NCBI GenBank assembly: GCA_030432855.1
Contig: JAUILM010000116.1
Span: 1 to 10,950, forward strand
DNA: 10,950 bases
Reading direction: 5' to 3'
DNA from: Bacteroidia bacterium
GTDB lineage: Bacteria; Bacteroidota; Bacteroidia; Chitinophagales; Saprospiraceae
The position numbers were made by a program, and so were the translations under genes. The notes under the pieces are model-generated. The model saw only the letters and a program-made list of their open reading frames with translations, was not told the origin of the DNA and made no database searches. Shown here in pieces: positions 7,249 through 10,950 of this stretch (positions are counted from its first letter, which is position 1; every line of letters starts with the position of its first letter).

Positions 7249-7281
7249 TTTGTTTGACGCATATGTTAGGAATTTGGTTTG
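7249..7281 (+). promoter_or_regulatory. Candidate promoter for pssA-rsmI
   Basis: TTTG at 7249-7252 (and again at 7253-7256) could serve as a -33 element. TTGGTTTG at 7274-7281 matches TAnnTTTG at five of its six fixed positions, with a 21- or 17-base spacer. Transcription would begin near 7288, leaving about 50 bases of leader before pssA. The region is AT-rich, so a chance match is quite possible. No riboswitch-like structure was recognised in the leader. Confidence 0.25.
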
Positions 7282-7339
7282 GTCAATCCTTAGTCCTAAA
7301 TGTTTATTTGATCACAATTATCTATAGATTTGGGTAAGG

Positions 7340-8047
7340 ATGAAAGCGATGATTCCAAATCTACTCACTTTAGGAAACCTGATTTCAGGTTGTTTATCTA
7401 TCGTTCTTGTCCTTCACGACCTGCCGATCGCAGGCCTGGTTTGTATTGCCATTTCCCTGATCCTTGACTTTCTGGATGGGTTGGTGGCAAGAGCACTGGG
7501 TGTCAGTAGTGAAATAGGCATTCAATTGGATAGTCTTGCCGATGTGATTTCTTTTGGAGTAGCTCCAGGCATCATGATATTTGACCTCCTGTTTACCGAG
7601 AGCTCTAGTTATCCACTGGCGTTTATAGCTTTTTTGATCCCGGCCTTCGGTGCATATCGCCTGGCTCGATTCAATGTTGAACAAGCTTCCACCTCACATT
7701 TCTCAGGACTCCCTATTCCGGCCGCCGCCATGTACTTTTGTGGTCTTTTTTGGCTCAATCATTCGATCAATTGCAGTACATGTCAATCCCCTTTTAGTCA
7801 TCCTGCCTTTTTACTGATCAGCGTTGTACTTATCTCCATTTTAATGGTATCCCGTAGTCCTCATTTTTCATTTAAAATGAAGTCATTGAGTTGGAAGGGT
7901 AATGCATATCAGTGGTCCTATCTGATCATTGTCCTGGCATCGATTCCTTTTCTAAAAACATTGACTGCCAGTTTTTCGATCGTACTATACATTTTTATGT
8001 CCCTACTTTGGTCATCCAGGACGAAGCCAAAATCTTTAGATTCTTAG
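7340..8047 (+). CDS. pssA: CDP-diacylglycerol-serine O-phosphatidyltransferase (phosphatidylserine synthase)
   Basis: This integral membrane enzyme makes phosphatidylserine from CDP-diacylglycerol and serine, the first committed step to phosphatidylethanolamine. The CDP-alcohol phosphatidyltransferase signature is complete: D46-G47-x-x-A50-R51-x8-G60-x3-D64-x3-D68, which binds metal and CDP-alcohol. The PssA subgroup is supported by IPNLLTLGNL at the start, SFGVAPG (71-77), YRLARFN (106-112) and FSGLPIPAAA (121-130). Several hydrophobic segments fill the rest of the 235 residues, a normal length. The ATG at 7340 overlaps a modest GGTAAGG-type ribosome binding site, so the next ATG (7349, residue 4) is also possible. 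rsmI follows after 13 bases, giving a probable two-gene operon. No phosphatidylserine decarboxylase gene is in the window. Confidence 0.92.
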   Translation: MKAMIPNLLTLGNLISGCLSIVLVLHDLPIAGLVCIAISLILDFLDGLVARALGVSSEIGIQLDSLADVISFGVAPGIMIFDLLFTESSSYPLAFIAFLIPAFGAYRLARFNVEQASTSHFSGLPIPAAAMYFCGLFWLNHSINCSTCQSPFSHPAFLLISVVLISILMVSRSPHFSFKMKSLSWKGNAYQWSYLIIVLASIPFLKTLTASFSIVLYIFMSLLWSSRTKPKSLDS

Positions 8048-8060
8048 AATAGCTTAACGT

Positions 8061-8729
8061 ATGCTGTATTTGGTACCCACTCCTATTGGAAATTTGGAAG
8101 ACATTACCCTACGAGCGATCAAAACGCTTGAGGAGGTGGACCTGGTTTTGGCTGAAGATACCCGGGTCTCCGGTAGACTTTTGAAGCACTATGGCATTGA
8201 CAAACCACTAAAATCATTTCATACGCATAATGAACATGCAAGAGTAGATAGCATACTGCAAGTACTGCAGAGTGGTAGTAAGGTAGCACTCATATCAGAT
8301 GCCGGGACACCTGGCATCAGTGATCCCGGATATCTGATGGTCCGGGCGGCACTTGATCATGATATCCCTGTCATATCGCTTCCCGGTGCAACCGCATTCG
8401 TCCCGGCACTGGTCTCCTCTGGTTTACCAAGTGACCGTTTTCACTTTGAAGGGTTTCTGCCCCACAAGAAAGGGAGACAAACACGATTGAAATATCTCTG
8501 CACATTGCCAAATACCTTTCTCTTATATGAATCACCGCATCGCATCAAGAAATGTCTGAGTCAACTCATTGAACTGTGTGGTCCTGACAGAGAAGCCTGT
8601 CTGGCCAGGGAGCTGACCAAGATCCATGAAGAATTCATCAGAGGCACTCTGGAAGAGATACTCACCACTCTCGATTCAAGACCAAGTATAAAAGGTGAAA
8701 TCGTATTGATTGTCAGTGGGTCAAAATAG
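8061..8729 (+). CDS. rsmI: 16S rRNA (cytidine-1402 2'-O)-methyltransferase
   Basis: RsmI uses S-adenosylmethionine to methylate the ribose of C1402 in the decoding centre of 16S rRNA. The 222-residue product has the tetrapyrrole-methylase fold with all family landmarks: PTPIGNLEDIT (6-16), AEDTR (31-35), SFHTHNE (52-58), SDAGTPGISDPG (79-90), LPGATAFVPALVSSGLP (107-123), FEGFLPHKKGR (129-139) and YESPHRI (156-162). It ends near residue 222 and lacks the C-terminal extension seen in the longer gamma-proteobacterial proteins, which is common in this phylum. It starts 13 bases after pssA. It ends eight bases from the convergent lpdA stop, with no room for a separate intergenic terminator. Confidence 0.93.
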   Translation: MLYLVPTPIGNLEDITLRAIKTLEEVDLVLAEDTRVSGRLLKHYGIDKPLKSFHTHNEHARVDSILQVLQSGSKVALISDAGTPGISDPGYLMVRAALDHDIPVISLPGATAFVPALVSSGLPSDRFHFEGFLPHKKGRQTRLKYLCTLPNTFLLYESPHRIKKCLSQLIELCGPDREACLARELTKIHEEFIRGTLEEILTTLDSRPSIKGEIVLIVSGSK

Positions 8730-8737
8730 TCCCGGGC

Positions 8738-10141
8738 CTAAATGTGAATAGCTCGATCCGCAGTTGCCATCAGTGCCGCTTCGCGCACGGCTTCTGTATA
8801 TGTAGGATGCGCATGACTACTCCTGGCTATGTCTTCCGCTGAAGCTCTGAATTCCATGGCTATCACTCCCTCAGCAATCATGTCAGCTGCTCTGGCTCCC
8901 ACAATGTGCATTCCCAGGATTTCATCGGTATCCTTGTGAGCCAGGATCTTGACCATACCTGCTACATCCATACTTGCCCTGGCTCGACCTAAGGCTTTAT
9001 AAGGAAACTTGCCCACCTTGTAGGGCACTTGCGCTGATTTTAATTCTTCCTCCGTTTTTCCCACTGAAGCCACTTCCGGCCATGTATATACGACTCCAGG
9101 AATAAGATTGTAGTCAATATGCGGTTTTTGGCCTGCAAGAATTTCAGCTACAAGCGTACCTTCTTCTTCGGCTTTATGGGCTAGCATAGCGCCCCGAATG
9201 ACATCTCCTACCGCATAAATATCGGGTTCGGCAGTCTGAAGGTGGTCATTGACCTCCACCCGACCCTTGTCGTCCAGAACAACCTTGGTGTTTTCCAATC
9301 CCAATCCTTCTGTATAAGGACGTCTTCCTATCGCCACCAGGCAGTAGTCAGCATCCAGTGTAAAGGCATTCTCACCTTCCCGGGCCTTTACATCGACTTT
9401 AACACCACTCTTTCCGGATTTTACCCCGGTCACCATATGATTTAAGTGGAATTTGAACCCAAGTTTCTTCAGCGATCGCATTAGCTCCTTGCTACAATCG
9501 GAGTCCATACCCGCAATGATCCGATCCAGATATTCTACTACTTCGATTTCAGCACCCAATCGGGCAAATACCGATCCCAACTCCAGACCAATCACACCGG
9601 CTCCAATTATCACCATTCGTTTGGGTACAGAAGTGATGTTTAAAGCCTCGGTGGATGTAATGACACGTTTTTTGTCGTAGTTAAATGCGTCAGGAGTCAC
9701 AGGCTTTGATCCTGTTGCAATGATGGATTTCTTAGTTTCTATAAATTCCTCTGAACCATCCGATTTGCTGATCTTAATTTTGTGCGCATCCACATAGGAT
9801 CCCATACCATGATACACATCGATTTTATTTTTCTTCATGAGATAGTCGATACCCTGTACCGTTTGTTCGACTACACCATCCTTGCGTTTTATCATCTGGG
9901 GCATATCAACTTTGAGGGAAGAGATTTTAATCCCATGCTCTTCAAAGTTTTTTTCAGCAGCATGGTAGTGCTCTGATGAGTCTAGCAGAGCCTTTGATGG
10001 AATACATCCTACATTCAGGCAGGTGCCTCCCAGACTATTATATTTTTCGATGATAGCCGTTTTCATTCCCAATTGTGCCGCTCTGATAGCCGCTACATAG
10101 CCTCCGGGCCCAGACCCTATGACTACTAAATCGTAACTCAT
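8738..10141 (-). CDS. lpdA: Dihydrolipoyl dehydrogenase (E3)
   Basis: This FAD enzyme reoxidises dihydrolipoamide with NAD+ in the pyruvate, 2-oxoglutarate and branched-chain 2-oxoacid dehydrogenase complexes and the glycine cleavage system. All key parts are present in the 467 residues: the FAD-binding GSGPGG (9-14), the redox disulfide C41-LNVG-C46, the NAD-binding GAGVIG (180-185), the second FAD contact around VGDV (Asp near 313), and the C-terminal HAHPTYTE segment. The catalytic His and Glu of that last segment fall near 445 and 450. Length is normal. It does not sit beside E1 or E2 genes, as expected for a shared E3. Its ATG overlaps the stop of the upstream ricT-like gene by four bases (ATGA, 10138-10141), so translation is probably coupled. 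Confidence 0.95.
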   Translation of the reverse strand: MSYDLVVIGSGPGGYVAAIRAAQLGMKTAIIEKYNSLGGTCLNVGCIPSKALLDSSEHYHAAEKNFEEHGIKISSLKVDMPQMIKRKDGVVEQTVQGIDYLMKKNKIDVYHGMGSYVDAHKIKISKSDGSEEFIETKKSIIATGSKPVTPDAFNYDKKRVITSTEALNITSVPKRMVIIGAGVIGLELGSVFARLGAEIEVVEYLDRIIAGMDSDCSKELMRSLKKLGFKFHLNHMVTGVKSGKSGVKVDVKAREGENAFTLDADYCLVAIGRRPYTEGLGLENTKVVLDDKGRVEVNDHLQTAEPDIYAVGDVIRGAMLAHKAEEEGTLVAEILAGQKPHIDYNLIPGVVYTWPEVASVGKTEEELKSAQVPYKVGKFPYKALGRARASMDVAGMVKILAHKDTDEILGMHIVGARAADMIAEGVIAMEFRASAEDIARSSHAHPTYTEAVREAALMATADRAIHI

Positions 10142-10950
10142 GATTTATTTTCTTTGTTATTATTTTGATTTCCCCGGCGTCGATTATTCCGCCGTCTGTT
10201 GGAGTTTTGTGGTCTGGATCTGTTAGATCTACGACTTGATCCCCTACCTTTCTTCTTGCGCTTAGGTAGCTCTTTCAACTCGACTCCACCGGTTACATCT
10301 TCAAAATCTATTGCTGCTTCTTCAAGCGCTGGCGTCGCCTCTTCAATACGATCCGGAAAGATTCCCTTCTTATTGGATTCATATATATTTTGCACTACTT
10401 CAGGTGGAAGTCCGACGATCCGCATGCGACCTTTAGGATCACTTACGGAGTAGTACATTAGCTTCTTAAAAATGTCAACTTTAATCAATTGTGCCTTGCC
10501 TTCCTTGGCCTTGATGACATCTGCTCGCATAGGAAAGACATCCAACGACTCCGTATAAAGATCCAACTCATAATTCAGGCAACACTTCAACCTTCCGCAT
10601 TGTCCTGATAGTTTAGATTGATTGATGGCCAGGTTTTGATATCGGGCAGCCTTCGTGGATACACTCTTAAAAGTGGTCAACCAGGTGGAGCAGCAAAGTT
10701 CCCGACCACAGGACCCTATGCCACCTATTCGGGAAGATTCCTGTCTTGAACCGATTTGACGCATTTCAATCTTGACTCTAAACTCCTTGGCATAGTGCCG
10801 GATAAGTTCTCTGAAGTCTACCCGGCCATTGGCTGTAAAATAAAATGTAGCCTTACGCTTATCTCCCTGGTATTCTACATCACCCACTTTCATTTCCAGG
10901 TCGAGCATCCGGGCAATGGCACGAGCCCTTACCAGGGTATCCTTCTCCAT
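10138..10950 (-). CDS. ricT: PSP1-domain protein RicT (YaaT-like), N-terminal part outside the window
   Basis: In Bacillus, RicT works with RicA and RicF in an iron-sulfur complex that modulates RNase Y-dependent mRNA processing; the role in Bacteroidota is less clear. The visible 270 residues hold most of the PSP1 region (GDVEYQGDKRKATFYF near 23-38, FRVKIEMRQIG near 57-67). They also hold the paired cysteine motifs GSCGRELCC (Cys 81, 86, 87) and GQCGRLKCC (Cys 118, 123, 124), expected Fe-S ligands. The ATG at the right edge aligns with an internal residue of relatives I recall, which have roughly 130-150 more N-terminal residues, so the gene almost certainly continues beyond the window. The last 40 residues are an Arg/Lys/Asn/Ser-rich low-complexity tail. 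It overlaps lpdA by four bases. Confidence 0.88.
   Translation of the reverse strand: MEKDTLVRARAIARMLDLEMKVGDVEYQGDKRKATFYFTANGRVDFRELIRHYAKEFRVKIEMRQIGSRQESSRIGGIGSCGRELCCSTWLTTFKSVSTKAARYQNLAINQSKLSGQCGRLKCCLNYELDLYTESLDVFPMRADVIKAKEGKAQLIKVDIFKKLMYYSVSDPKGRMRIVGLPPEVVQNIYESNKKGIFPDRIEEATPALEEAAIDFEDVTGGVELKELPKRKKKGRGSSRRSNRSRPQNSNRRRNNRRRGNQNNNKENKS

Larger units (their letters stand above)
7162..7339. other. Divergent intergenic region between the surface protein gene and pssA
   Basis: This 178-base AT-rich gap is the only sizeable non-coding stretch. Besides the two promoter candidates listed separately, it has two TGATCA palindromes (7220-7225 and 7309-7314), and an inverted TTAGGA (7266-7271)/TCCTAA (7294-7299) pair with a 22-base loop. 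I recognise no small RNA, tRNA, riboswitch or terminator in it. Confidence 0.6.

Noticed and set aside
7325..7332. TAGATTTG on the plus strand as the pssA -7 box.
   Set aside because: It matches the consensus exactly, but transcription would begin almost at the ATG at 7340, and the nearest upstream TTTG is only 14 bases away.
10948..10950. ATG at the right edge as the real start of ricT.
   Set aside because: The sequence following it aligns with the middle of RicT proteins; the N-terminal part of the family is missing, so the match to ATG is accidental.

Overview
The window reads as a chromosomal segment of a member of the phylum Bacteroidota, most likely of the Saprospiraceae/Chitinophagales type. 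Three things suggest this. There is a large secreted protein with SprB-like repeats and a C-terminal gliding-motility (CHU_C, type IX secretion type B) sorting domain. There is a DUF4271-hemD pair of the kind found in this phylum. The PSP1/RicT protein carries the two Gly-x-Cys-Gly-x-x-x-Cys-Cys motifs of its family. The lineage is inferred from protein style only; no rRNA or tRNA gene is present.

Layout. Positions 2-2246 (+) hold a tight cluster: a DUF4271 membrane protein cut by the left edge, hemD (uroporphyrinogen-III synthase), and a CoA-type Nudix hydrolase starting at TTG. Positions 2255-7161 (-) hold an envelope cluster, transcribed right to left: a secreted modular surface protein of about 1005 residues, lptC (LPS export) overlapping it by four bases, and a CNNM/CBS/CorC-type membrane protein. 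Positions 7162-7339 are a divergent intergenic region, the only gap longer than 70 bases, and carry candidate promoters for both directions. Positions 7340-8729 (+) hold pssA (phosphatidylserine synthase) and rsmI (16S rRNA C1402 2'-O-methyltransferase). Positions 8738-10950 (-) hold ricT (cut by the right edge) and lpdA (dihydrolipoyl dehydrogenase), again with a four-base overlap.

Most genes are housekeeping: heme synthesis, nucleotide clean-up, phospholipid and LPS biogenesis, ribosome modification and 2-oxoacid oxidation. The accessory element is the large type IX secretion cargo, placed first in an apparent transcription unit with lptC. I found no insertion sequence, phage, CRISPR array, toxin-antitoxin pair or recognised defence system. 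No observation amounts to a clear new system. The points most worth a second look are the translational coupling of a surface adhesin to lptC, the regular cysteine-paired repeat array in that adhesin, and the ricT-lpdA coupling with a very basic RicT tail.
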